A stretch of DNA of 46,398 nucleotides from an archaeon (GTDB lineage Archaea > Hydrothermarchaeota > Hydrothermarchaeia > JALTZZ01), in NCBI GenBank assembly GCA_027051165.1, contig JALTZZ010000090.1, forward strand, positions 1 through 46,398, read 5' to 3'. The translations under genes were made by a program, and so were the position numbers. The notes under the pieces were generated by a model. The model made no database searches, was not told the origin of the DNA, and saw nothing but the letters and a program-made list of their open reading frames with translations. Below are positions 1-7,227 of the stretch, one piece after another. The stretch's first letter is position 1; each line of letters starts with the position of its first letter.

Positions 1-177
1 GGGCTTGAGAGAATACAGAAGAGTGCATTTATAGGGGAGCTTACGAGTGAGGAAAGAAAAGACCTCAGAACAATTCTTCAAAGCGAAGACCTTGATAAAA
101 ACGACAGGATAGACATATTCCCTATATGTGACAGGGATCTGAAGATGCACGTTGTGATATCATGGGGAGATATCTGA
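1..177 (+). CDS. cas2: CRISPR-associated endoribonuclease Cas2, 3' part only
   Basis: The first 58 codons, read in frame from base 1 to a TGA, encode the C-terminal two thirds of a Cas2 protein; the start lies outside the window. The piece opens with Gly-Leu-Glu-Arg-Ile-Gln-Lys-Ser, the typical Cas2 stretch R-x-Q-x-S. It continues with a charged helix and a strand of the type D-x-I-D-I-F-P-I-C, and ends with a beta strand before the stop. Cas2 forms the core of the Cas1-Cas2 spacer integration complex. The next gene, cas4, starts inside this one with a 16-bp overlap, as expected for a translationally coupled adaptation module. cas1 and the repeat array would lie to the left. The piece is too short for the ferredoxin-fold Asp of Cas2, which would be near the missing N-terminus. 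Confidence 0.85.
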   Translation, partial: GLERIQKSAFIGELTSEERKDLRTILQSEDLDKNDRIDIFPICDRDLKMHVVISWGDI

Positions 178-695
178 TTGTTAGGGAGGTTGAGGAATAT
201 TTTTATTGCCCAGTTGTGTTCTACTTCAGCACGGTTCTTGGGCAAGGTAGATTATTGGGAGCTTGGGCTGATTTGGGAAAGAAAATTCAGGAAAAAGTTA
301 AGGAAAAGCTGAGGAAGAAGCTTGATGTTGCTGCGGAAGAGCTTGATGTTGTAAGCGAGAGACTTAGGGTTAAGGGAAAGGTTGACATTCTTTTAAAAAA
401 TAACGAACCTCTTGAAATAAAGTATAGCTCAAGAATTAAGCCTTGGTGGAGATACAGCACCGTTTTATATGCGGTTATAGTAGAGGACATGTTCAGAAAG
501 CCTGTAAAGAGGGCTTGGATATATCTCACAGAGAAGAAGAAGCTTGTTGAGATAAGGATATATGAAGAGGATAGAAAATTTGTTGAGGAAAGTGTAAGGA
601 AGTGCCACAGAATACTTGATAGGTTTGAGGAGCCGAAGCCGTTTAAATACAGGTGCTCTAACTGCGACTATAGAGATGTGTGCACACACGCTTAA
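162..695 (+). CDS. cas4: CRISPR-associated exonuclease Cas4 (RecB-like, Fe-S)
   Basis: This 177-aa protein has the length and architecture of Cas4, which trims prespacers and selects PAM orientation together with Cas1-Cas2. One cysteine lies near the N-terminus (Cys16 in Tyr-Phe-Tyr-Cys-Pro) and three at the C-terminus (Cys165, Cys168, Cys174), the usual set of iron-sulfur ligands. The RecB nuclease core is visible as Asp75 (Gly-Lys-Val-Asp-Ile) followed by Glu85-x-Lys87. The Gln of the usual Q-x-x-x-Y motif seems to be replaced: Ser-Thr-Val-Leu-Tyr-Ala sits at about 99-104. The ATG overlaps the end of cas2 by 16 bp, so the two are co-translated. aroA follows 26 bp downstream, probably by read-through and not as a Cas function. 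Recognition is by motif only; a solitary RecB-type nuclease is the alternative, made unlikely by cas2. Confidence 0.87.
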   Translation: MGRYLIVREVEEYFYCPVVFYFSTVLGQGRLLGAWADLGKKIQEKVKEKLRKKLDVAAEELDVVSERLRVKGKVDILLKNNEPLEIKYSSRIKPWWRYSTVLYAVIVEDMFRKPVKRAWIYLTEKKKLVEIRIYEEDRKFVEESVRKCHRILDRFEEPKPFKYRCSNCDYRDVCTHA

Positions 696-721
696 AGAGG
701 TTAGCTTTCTTCAATAGGCTT

Positions 722-1993
722 ATGATTGCTGTAATAAAAAAAGCGGAGAGTATAGAGGCAACCGTTAGGGCACCTCCGTCAAAGAGCTACACGCACAGGG
801 CTATAATAATAGCGAGCCTTGCAGACGGCACAAGCGTTATACACAACCCCCTCGACAGCGAGGATACGAGAGCTACGGTAGATGCGGTCAAAGCTCTATG
901 TGCAGATGTAGAGCTTAGAGGGAACAGCATTGCGGTGCGTGGAAACGGCGGAGATGTTAGAGTAAAAAGAAGAGTTATAGATTGTAGGAACTCTGGAACA
1001 ACTTTGAGGTTAATATCCGGTGTAGCAAGCCTCGGCAATGAAGAGGTCGTTCTTACCGGCGATTCCTCCCTCATAGAAAGACCCATAGAGCCTCTTGCAG
1101 AAGCCTTAAGGAGTCTTAATGCACACGTTGAGACGAGAAGCGGAAAACCTCCCGTTAAAATTAGGGGAAGGATAAGAGGTGAGAGTGTAAGCATAGATGG
1201 GAGCATAAGCTCGCAGTTCATCTCCTCTTTACTTATAGTATCGCCGTATGTAGGATTTAAGATTAAAGTTTTAGGTTCTCTTAAGTCAAAGCCATATATA
1301 GACTTAACGATAGATGTTATGGAAGATTTTGGAGTTAAAGTTTATAACAACAACTACAGAGAATTTTATGTAGAAAAGAGAGAATATAAGGCGAGAGAAT
1401 ATAATGTAGAAGGTGATTACAGCTCTGCTTCATACTTCTTTGCTATATCATGCTTAACTGGGAGTAGGATAAAAATAGAAAATCTTAAAAAGGATTCCAT
1501 GCAGGGCGATAGAGAAATCTTAAGGATTGTAAGAGAGATGGGTGCCAAGATTTACGAAAAGGAGAACTGTGTTGTTGTAGAGGGTAGCGAGCTCGAAGGT
1601 ATAGAGGTTGATCTCTCCAATACACCAGATCTGCTACCTACGATAGTTGCTCTCGCATGCAAAGCTAAGGGAAAAACAGTAATAAAAAACGTTGAACATG
1701 CAAGGTTTAAGGAGAGCGATAGAATAGCAAACTGTGCTAAGGAGTTCAGGAAGTTTGGGGTAAAAATAGAGGAGCTGAGAGATGGTCTGATAATAGAGGG
1801 AAGTAGAAGGCTTAGAGGGGCTGTAGTTGACAGCCACGGAGATCATAGGCTTGCAATGAGCCTCGCCACAGTAGCGTTAGCCGCAGAGGGAGTAACGAGG
1901 ATTATAGGGGCTGAATGTGCTAAAGTTTCCTTTCCGGAGTATTTTGAAATTTTATCAAAAATTTTTCCAAAAAATGTTAAATTAGAGCCTTAA
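722..1993 (+). CDS. aroA: 3-phosphoshikimate 1-carboxyvinyltransferase (EPSP synthase)
   Basis: This 423-aa enzyme transfers enolpyruvyl from PEP to shikimate-3-phosphate, the sixth step of the shikimate pathway to aromatic amino acids. The catalytic and substrate-binding signatures are all present: Ser-Lys-Ser-Tyr-Thr-His-Arg near residue 19, Asn-Ser-Gly-Thr-Thr-Leu-Arg, Gly-Asp-Ser-Ser-Leu-x-x-Arg-Pro, Ser-Ser-Gln-Phe, Lys-Glu-Ser-Asp-Arg and Asp-His-Arg-Leu-Ala-Met. The start is placed at the ATG at 722 (Met-Ile-Ala-Val-Ile), which gives the usual short N-terminus before the first beta strand. An in-frame ATG at 680 would add 14 residues overlapping cas4 and is less likely. The 3' end overlaps the end of the convergent mfnB gene by 17 bp. 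Confidence 0.95.
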   Translation: MIAVIKKAESIEATVRAPPSKSYTHRAIIIASLADGTSVIHNPLDSEDTRATVDAVKALCADVELRGNSIAVRGNGGDVRVKRRVIDCRNSGTTLRLISGVASLGNEEVVLTGDSSLIERPIEPLAEALRSLNAHVETRSGKPPVKIRGRIRGESVSIDGSISSQFISSLLIVSPYVGFKIKVLGSLKSKPYIDLTIDVMEDFGVKVYNNNYREFYVEKREYKAREYNVEGDYSSASYFFAISCLTGSRIKIENLKKDSMQGDREILRIVREMGAKIYEKENCVVVEGSELEGIEVDLSNTPDLLPTIVALACKAKGKTVIKNVEHARFKESDRIANCAKEFRKFGVKIEELRDGLIIEGSRRLRGAVVDSHGDHRLAMSLATVALAAEGVTRIIGAECAKVSFPEYFEILSKIFPKNVKLEP

Positions 1994-2669
1994 TTTCTTT
2001 AACAAGTTCTGCAGATATTCTTCCGAGCCTGTTTCCTATGCAGACAGCACCTCTAACTCCAAATACATCTGGTTTTAAATTTTTGAGCTTTAATATCTCA
2101 CTTCTCCCAAGAGAACCGGCTAATGCTGTGATAAGACCTTTTTCTTTAGCTTTTTTAACAAAAGTTGATATTTCATCATATTTCATATAGTCAAGGAGAG
2201 TTTTTCCAGTTTTTTGATACGTATCAATCATAACACCATCCGCATTAACAATATCCGCAACTTCTATAAGCTTAATAGGATTTATCGAATTTATTTCTCT
2301 GTAATCTCCATATCCAGCTAATATTAGCTTTGATTTTCTTTTAGATAGTTTTATTGATTTTTTAATAAATTTAGCAAGCTTAAGGGCTTCATCGAAATCT
2401 TTCATCAGGAAGCCAACCTTTATATAATCCACACCTAAGCTCGATAGTGCGTATGCCGCCAAGGAAAAAACTCCAAAGTTCTTCTTTACATCTCCAAGCG
2501 TTGCACTCGTTTCTCGATCTTTGCACACCTCTTTAATTTCATTCACGATCCAAGGGTAGCTTGCACCCAGAGAACCTTCCTCTGGATTTTTAATGTCAAT
2601 AATATCTGCACCGCCTCTCAGGGCTTCAATAGCTTCGTCCTTATCCTTAGGGCTTATCAGCAGCTTCAT
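1977..2669 (-). CDS. mfnB: (5-formylfuran-3-yl)methyl phosphate synthase (methanofuran biosynthesis)
   Basis: This 230-aa protein of the DUF556/MfnB family makes 4-(hydroxymethyl)-2-furancarboxaldehyde phosphate from two glyceraldehyde-3-phosphates, the first committed step of the furan ring of methanofuran. The family is recognised from the N-terminal Lys-Leu-Leu-Ile-Ser-Pro-x-x-x-x-Glu-Ala, the Ile-Asp-Ile-Lys-Asn-Pro-x-x-Gly-Ser-Leu-Gly-Ala motif carrying the Schiff-base lysine, and the C-terminal Gly-Val-Arg-Gly-Ala-Val-Cys strand of the TIM barrel. The ATG at 2669 lies about 25-30 bp from an AT-rich TATA-like box at about 2692-2699, so the message may be leaderless; no clear ribosome binding site precedes it. 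It diverges from rpa and converges on aroA with a 17-bp overlap. Its presence implies methanofuran-dependent C1 chemistry, consistent with the CODH/ACS operon. Confidence 0.92.
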   Translation of the reverse strand: MKLLISPKDKDEAIEALRGGADIIDIKNPEEGSLGASYPWIVNEIKEVCKDRETSATLGDVKKNFGVFSLAAYALSSLGVDYIKVGFLMKDFDEALKLAKFIKKSIKLSKRKSKLILAGYGDYREINSINPIKLIEVADIVNADGVMIDTYQKTGKTLLDYMKYDEISTFVKKAKEKGLITALAGSLGRSEILKLKNLKPDVFGVRGAVCIGNRLGRISAELVKEIKALI

Positions 2670-2702
2670 AGCTTATAGCTTGTAGGCATGTTTTAAAAAT
2701 AT

Positions 2703-2712
2703 TTTTATATAA
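2703..2712 (+). promoter_or_regulatory. TATA box of the rpa-radA operon
   Basis: TTTTATATAA lies about 30-38 bp upstream of the rpa ATG at 2742, in the 72-bp gap shared with divergent mfnB. Transcription would start near 2733-2738, leaving at most a very short leader; AAGGTG at 2733-2738 may act as a weak ribosome binding site if it is transcribed. Confidence 0.5.
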
Positions 2713-2741
2713 GTCAAGGAATTATAGATTAAGGTGCGAGC

Positions 2742-4007
2742 ATGATTGAGGATTTAATTTCAAAAATATCAGAAATAAGCGGATTAAGTGAAGAAGAAAT
2801 TAGAGAGAGAGTTAAAAAGAAAAAAGAAGAACTTGGTGGACTTATTACTGAAGAAGGAGCTGCATATATCGTTGCAAGTGAAATGGGAATAGATCTCCTT
2901 AGATATGAGATAAAAGATGATAAAATATGCGACATTGTTCCAACTATGACAACAGCAAACATAACTGGCAAGGTTATCTTTACTTTTAAGCCTAAGGAGT
3001 TTGAAAGCAGAGGAATAAAGGGAAAATTCGCAAGCGTTATTGTAGCAGATGAAACAGGTAAAATAAGAGTTGTTTTATGGAATAAGGATGCAGAGCTTGT
3101 ATATCAGATAAAAGAGGGTGATATATTAAGAATAAGGAATGGATTGGTAAAGGAGAACAGATTTGGCGAGCCGGAGATACACGTAACCCAGAACACGAGG
3201 CTTATAATAAATCCTAAGGGTGTTAACATAAATGTTAAAACACCGGAAGAGAGGCTTAGAAAAATTGCAGAGCTTAAAGAGCCGATGCAGAGTGTGGATG
3301 TTCTCTGCAAGGTTGTGAGAATATTTGAGCCTCGCGAATTCGTGCGAGAAGATGGTAGTAAAGGTAAGGTTGTAAATCTGTTTGTTGGAGATGAGACTGG
3401 AATAGCAAGACTCGTATTGTGGAATGAGGATGTAAGCTTGGTTGAAACCGAGAAAATAAAGGAGGGGGATGTTATAAAAGTTGTAAGGGGATACGTTAGG
3501 CTAAGGTTTAATGAGCCGGAGATAAATGTTGGAAGGTTTGGAAAAGTTATTTTTGGATTAAAGGAAGATATAGAGGTAAAATATGAGAAATACGATAGAA
3601 AAAGCATAGAGGAACTTAAAGATGGTGATACTGCGGAAATAAAGGCTGCTGTAGTAGATTTATTTGAGCCAAAAACATTTGAAAAGGATGGAAAAAAGGG
3701 TATAGTTATTAATGCAGTTCTCGATGATGGAAGCGCATGTATAAGAGGAGTTTTTTACAATAAAATGGCTGAAATAATTTTGAATAAGAACATGGAGGAA
3801 ATTGAGGGAATGAGCACTGAGGAGTTTGTAGGTATAAAAAACAATCTCCTTGGAAAGGAAATTGTTGTCGTTGGATTGATCAGAGAAACAGAATTTGGTA
3901 AAGAAATCCTTGTCAACGATTTAAATTTGAATCCAAACGTTAAGGAAGAGATAAGAAAATTGTTGAAGATTGCTAAGACAATCGTCGGTGAGCGTTATGG
4001 AGATTGA
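2742..4007 (+). CDS. Replication factor A (RPA), single-stranded DNA-binding protein
   Basis: This 421-aa cytosolic protein is built of an N-terminal helical segment (about 1-55) and at least three OB-fold repeats (about 65-165, 180-275 and 290-395). The repeats share the pattern Val-x-Val-x-Asp-Glu-Thr-Gly-x-x-Arg-x-Val-Leu-Trp-Asn in OB1 and OB2, with a degenerate version in OB3 (Leu-Asp-Asp-Gly-Ser-Ala-x-Ile-Arg-Gly-Val-Phe-Tyr). This is the euryarchaeal RPA type that coats single-stranded DNA in replication, repair and recombination. No C-terminal zinc finger (CxxC pairs) is present, unlike some euryarchaeal RPA proteins. The radA gene starts inside its last codons with an 11-bp overlap, so RPA and its recombinase partner are co-translated. 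Confidence 0.9.
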   Translation: MIEDLISKISEISGLSEEEIRERVKKKKEELGGLITEEGAAYIVASEMGIDLLRYEIKDDKICDIVPTMTTANITGKVIFTFKPKEFESRGIKGKFASVIVADETGKIRVVLWNKDAELVYQIKEGDILRIRNGLVKENRFGEPEIHVTQNTRLIINPKGVNINVKTPEERLRKIAELKEPMQSVDVLCKVVRIFEPREFVREDGSKGKVVNLFVGDETGIARLVLWNEDVSLVETEKIKEGDVIKVVRGYVRLRFNEPEINVGRFGKVIFGLKEDIEVKYEKYDRKSIEELKDGDTAEIKAAVVDLFEPKTFEKDGKKGIVINAVLDDGSACIRGVFYNKMAEIILNKNMEEIEGMSTEEFVGIKNNLLGKEIVVVGLIRETEFGKEILVNDLNLNPNVKEEIRKLLKIAKTIVGERYGD

Positions 4008-4926
4008 GGAGCTTCCCGGCATAGGTCCTGCTACCGCGGAAAAGCTTAAGGAAGCTGGATATAGAACCATAGAGTCTATAGCACTTGCTACGGTAGCTGA
4101 GCTTAAAGAAGTTGCTGGAATTGGAGAAGGCACCGCAAAAAAGATAATTGATGCTGCAAGAGAGTCCCTTAAAATGGGCTTCATAACTGGCATAGAGGTT
4201 CTGAAGAAGAGAGAGCAGATGAAGAGGATCACAACTGGGAGCAAAGAGCTTGATCGTCTTCTTGGAGGTGGAATTGAAACGCAGGCTATTACAGAGTTCT
4301 TTGGCGAATTCGGTTCTGGAAAAACACAAATATGTCATCAGCTAAGCGTAAACGTTCAGCTTCCAGAAGAAAAGGGTGGCTTAGGAAAAGGAGCTATATA
4401 TATAGATACCGAAAACACTTTTAGACCGGAGAGAATAATTCAGATGGCGAAAGCTCTTGAACTTGATCCGAATGAGGTTCTGGAGAATATTATTGTCGCG
4501 AGAGCATACAACAGCGATCATCAGATGCTTCTTGCCGAGAAGGCTGAAGAAATAATAAAAGATAAGAATATTGGTCTTATTGTTGTTGACTCCTTAACCT
4601 CGCACTTCAGAAGCGACTATAGCGGCAGAGGGACTCTTGCTGAAAGGCAGCAGAAGCTGAACAGGCACATGCACTTTTTGCAAAAGCTTGCGGACATATA
4701 CAATTTAGCTGTGGTTGTGACGAATCAGGTTATGGCAAGACCGGACATGTTCTTTGGAGACCCCACTGCTCCTATAGGCGGACACATAGTTGGGCATACT
4801 TCGACGTTCAGAATATATCTGAGAAAATCTAAGGGTGGAAAGAGGGTTGCAAGGCTTGTAGACTCTCCAAACTTGCCAGAGGGTGAAGTAATATTCATGG
4901 TTACCGAAGAAGGAATTAGGGATTAG
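3997..4926 (+). CDS. radA: DNA repair and recombination recombinase RadA
   Basis: This 309-aa archaeal RecA/Rad51-family ATPase forms filaments on single-stranded DNA and drives strand exchange. An N-terminal helix-hairpin-helix domain spans about 1-60 (two Gly-Ile-Gly turns). A linker follows, with Phe-Ile-Thr-Gly at 62-65 where the polymerisation motif F-x-x-A is usually found. Walker A is Gly-Glu-Phe-Gly-Ser-Gly-Lys-Thr at 103-110 and Walker B is Leu-Ile-Val-Val-Asp-Ser-Leu at 194-200. Arg-Ser-Asp-Tyr-Ser-Gly-Arg-Gly at 205-212 is conserved, and the L2 region contains the Asn-Gln-Val-Met motif at 243-246. The ATG at 3997 overlaps the end of rpa by 11 bp; an upstream in-frame TTG at 3970 would add nine residues and is not needed. 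No intein is present. Confidence 0.97.
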   Translation: MEIEELPGIGPATAEKLKEAGYRTIESIALATVAELKEVAGIGEGTAKKIIDAARESLKMGFITGIEVLKKREQMKRITTGSKELDRLLGGGIETQAITEFFGEFGSGKTQICHQLSVNVQLPEEKGGLGKGAIYIDTENTFRPERIIQMAKALELDPNEVLENIIVARAYNSDHQMLLAEKAEEIIKDKNIGLIVVDSLTSHFRSDYSGRGTLAERQQKLNRHMHFLQKLADIYNLAVVVTNQVMARPDMFFGDPTAPIGGHIVGHTSTFRIYLRKSKGGKRVARLVDSPNLPEGEVIFMVTEEGIRD

Positions 4927-4937
4927 CCAAGCTGAAA

Positions 4938-5429
4938 ATGAGACTCGCATGCATAGCTGATACTCACGTTCCAGACAGAGCAAGGAGCATTGATAAAAGA
5001 GCTATTAAAATATTAAAAAAGAGCAATATAGAAGCAATACTTCATGCAGGAGATCTAACATCTATCAAAGTTTTGGACGTTTTAGAGGACATAGCACCGG
5101 TATTTGCAGTGCAAGGAAATATGGATTACTTCTATGGAACTGATCTTCCAAAAGAGAAGGTAATAGATGCGGGAAAATTCAAGATACTTCTCTTCCATGG
5201 AGCTGGGATATTTCCAAGAGGAGATACGCAGCAGCTGAGGTATAAAGCTTTGGAAAGGGGGTGCAACGTGATAGTAACTGGGCACACTCACACACCATTT
5301 TTTGGTGAAATTGGGGGAGTAACGATCATAAATCCGGGTAGCTTGGGAGATCCGAGGTATGGGAGCAGGAAAAGCTTTATGATCTTGGATATAAACGATA
5401 GGATAAAGTATAAGCTTGTCGAACTTTAG
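4938..5429 (+). CDS. MJ0936/YfcE-type metallophosphodiesterase
   Basis: This 163-aa calcineurin-like phosphoesterase resembles the small archaeal enzyme MJ0936 and bacterial YfcE, which hydrolyse phosphodiesters with bound metals. The dimetal motifs occur in order: Asp-Thr-His near residue 8, Gly-Asp-Leu at about 38, Gly-Asn-Met-Asp at about 58, His-Gly at about 82, and Gly-His-Thr-His-Thr-Pro at about 112-117. The first motif is Asp-x-His, as in the family. It lies 11 bp after radA and 12 bp before apgM, so it probably belongs to one transcription unit with both. The physiological substrate cannot be read from the sequence. Confidence 0.88.
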   Translation: MRLACIADTHVPDRARSIDKRAIKILKKSNIEAILHAGDLTSIKVLDVLEDIAPVFAVQGNMDYFYGTDLPKEKVIDAGKFKILLFHGAGIFPRGDTQQLRYKALERGCNVIVTGHTHTPFFGEIGGVTIINPGSLGDPRYGSRKSFMILDINDRIKYKLVEL

Positions 5430-5441
5430 AAGGGTGATTTA

Positions 5442-6641
5442 ATGAAAATAGTTTTTATAGTTTTTGATGGGTTAGCTGATAGACCAATAAAGGAGCTTGG
5501 AAATAAGACTCCGCTCGAAGTTGCAGACAAGCCAAACTTGGATAAGCTTGCTAAAAGGGGAATAAATGGCTTGCTTGACATAATATCACCCGGCAAAAGA
5601 ATAGGCTCCGATGTTGCACACCTCTCAATACTTGGCTACGACCCATACAAATACTACACTGGTAGGGGACCCTTAGAGGCAAGCGGAATAGGACTTGAGC
5701 TCAACAGCGATGATGTTGCATTTAGAGCAAACTTTGCAACAGTAAGCGAGGATTTTACAGTAATAGACAGGCGCGCCGGCAGGATAAGCGAGGGAACAGA
5801 GGAGCTTGAGAAGGCTATAAATGAGATTGATATTGGGGTGGATTTCATATTTAAAGCAAGTGTTGCACACAGAGGAGTCCTTGTTTTGAGGGGCAAAGGG
5901 CTAAGCGACAAGGTGAGCGATACGGATCCGCATGAGGTTGGAGTTAAGGTTATGGAAGCAAAACCTCTCGAAAATACGGCTGAAGCAAAGAGAACAGCAG
6001 AGATAATAAACGAATTTACAAGAAAGGTATACGAGGTTCTTAACAACCACAGAGTAAACGTTGAAAGAGTAAGGAAGGGAAAATTGAAGGCAAACATGAT
6101 ACTTCTCAGAGGAGCTGGAAGGACTCCGTGTTTTGAGCCATTTAAAGAGAGGTATGGAATAAATGGCGCATGCATCGCAAAGACTGCAATAATAAAGGGA
6201 ATTGCAAGGCTACTTGGCATGGAAGTTATAGACTCGAGAGAAGATTTTATGGAGAGAGGAAAACAGGTTTTTGAAGCTCTTGAAAGAAACGATTTTGTTC
6301 TTTTGAATATAAAAGAGCCAGATGAAGCTGGACACGATGGGAACTACGAAAGGAAAATAAAAATAATAGAGGAAGCTGACAAAATGATAGGCATGTTCTT
6401 GGACTACGTCGAGGAAAATTATCTTGTTGTGCTCAGCGACCATACCACGCCGGTAAGCTTCCGCGACCATACAGGCGACGAGGTTCCGATATTAATAGCT
6501 GGACCTGAGGTTAGGAGCGACGACGTAACCACGTTCAGTGAAAGAAGTGTTTATAAGGGTTATTTAAACAGAATAAGAGCACTTGATCTAATGACATACA
6601 TGCTAAACCTAACAAACAGATTGGAGAAGTATGGAGCTTAA
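5442..6641 (+). CDS. apgM: 2,3-bisphosphoglycerate-independent phosphoglycerate mutase, archaeal type
   Basis: This 399-aa alkaline-phosphatase-superfamily enzyme interconverts 3- and 2-phosphoglycerate in glycolysis and gluconeogenesis. The N-terminal Phe-Asp-Gly-Leu-Ala-Asp-Arg-Pro metal motif, the Gly-Arg-Gly-Pro-Leu-Glu-Ala stretch at about 78-84, and the C-terminal Ser-Asp-His-Thr-Thr-Pro and Asp-His-Thr-Gly-Asp-Glu-Val-Pro motifs match the archaeal ApgM subfamily. The length is as expected. The start is supported by GGGTGAT seven to eight bases upstream of the ATG. It is probably the last gene of the rpa-radA-phosphodiesterase transcription unit, since a long non-coding region follows. 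It pairs functionally with pgk at 25326. Confidence 0.95.
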   Translation: MKIVFIVFDGLADRPIKELGNKTPLEVADKPNLDKLAKRGINGLLDIISPGKRIGSDVAHLSILGYDPYKYYTGRGPLEASGIGLELNSDDVAFRANFATVSEDFTVIDRRAGRISEGTEELEKAINEIDIGVDFIFKASVAHRGVLVLRGKGLSDKVSDTDPHEVGVKVMEAKPLENTAEAKRTAEIINEFTRKVYEVLNNHRVNVERVRKGKLKANMILLRGAGRTPCFEPFKERYGINGACIAKTAIIKGIARLLGMEVIDSREDFMERGKQVFEALERNDFVLLNIKEPDEAGHDGNYERKIKIIEEADKMIGMFLDYVEENYLVVLSDHTTPVSFRDHTGDEVPILIAGPEVRSDDVTTFSERSVYKGYLNRIRALDLMTYMLNLTNRLEKYGA

Positions 6642-7105
6642 TTTTATTTTTTATGCTTCAATGTCTTATATTGTCTTTTTCAGTCTTGCAATGCTTTTCT
6701 GAGCTCTTAGCAATGCTTTATGCATGAATTATCCTACAACGTAAACAATTTCATTCTAAGATGTAATATCTAAGATGTAATCAAATTTTAAGTCAATTTA
6801 ACAACATGTAAATTTTAATTTCCAAGTATATATTTCAAATTTTTAATTTTTAATAATTATATTGCTATATGATATCTATTATCTATAATTTCATTATTCG
6901 TCTCAATAATTTTTATGATTTTTATGGAACATAATTATGCCTATTATTATAAGGAAAAATGCGACTGTTAAAAGAAAAATATCCTCCCAGCAGTATTGAA
7001 CAACACCGTTTGAGTATTCCATATCTCTTTATAAAACTTATTAACACAATACTCTTTTTTTGTAAACGCTTTTTAAATTTTTAGTATATTTGGTGTTACG
7101 CGAAT

Positions 7106-7135
7106 TCTATTAATAGATTATTAATTTTAATAATC
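7106..7135. promoter_or_regulatory. Two overlapping palindromes upstream of the heme lipoprotein gene
   Basis: TCTATTAATAGA at 7106-7117 is a perfect 12-bp palindrome. GATTATTAATTTTAATAATC at 7116-7135 is a perfect inverted repeat of two 9-base arms around TT. They share bases 7116-7117. They lie about 95-120 bp before the ATG at 7228, where an archaeal regulator could bind upstream of the promoter. An alternative is chance palindromicity in AT-rich DNA. Confidence 0.4.
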
Positions 7136-7149
7136 AAAAAGTTTTGTAA

Positions 7150-7171
7150 TTTAGAAAATAAATTTTCTAAA
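7150..7171. promoter_or_regulatory. 22-bp inverted repeat in the promoter region of the heme lipoprotein gene
   Basis: TTTAGAAAA (7150-7158) and TTTTCTAAA (7163-7171) are perfect 9-base arms separated by TAAA. The site lies 57-78 bp upstream of the start codon, close to where the core promoter should be, which fits an operator. The strong ribosome binding site GAGGTGGGGGT lies just before the ATG at 7228. Confidence 0.45.
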
Positions 7172-7227
7172 AAAGTTTTAATAGTTAAAAAAGAAAAATG
7201 TTATGAAAATAAACGAGAGGTGGGGGT

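Larger units (their letters stand above)
6642..7227. other. 586-bp AT-rich intergenic region with no gene
   Basis: No credible ORF, tRNA or structured RNA is seen. The left part contains a T-rich stretch just after the apgM stop that may end transcription, and a 13-bp direct repeat TCTAAGATGTAAT at 6755-6767 and 6769-6781 (period 14). The right part, next to the heme lipoprotein gene, holds three perfect palindromes between 7106 and 7171, listed separately. The region separates the housekeeping operon from the sulfur/heme island. Confidence 0.7.

Noticed and set aside
680-721. Longer N-terminus for AroA starting at 680
   Set aside because: It would overlap cas4 and add residues not part of the AroA fold; the ATG at 722 starts at the first beta strand.
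787-1221. Antisense ORF within aroA
   Set aside because: It is a shadow of the aroA reading frame with a Ser/Leu-rich translation and no start signal. Similar shadows opposite other genes were left out.
6755-6781. Two copies of TCTAAGATGTAAT as a CRISPR or repeat array
   Set aside because: Only two copies with a one-base spacer; it is a short tandem duplication in AT-rich DNA.
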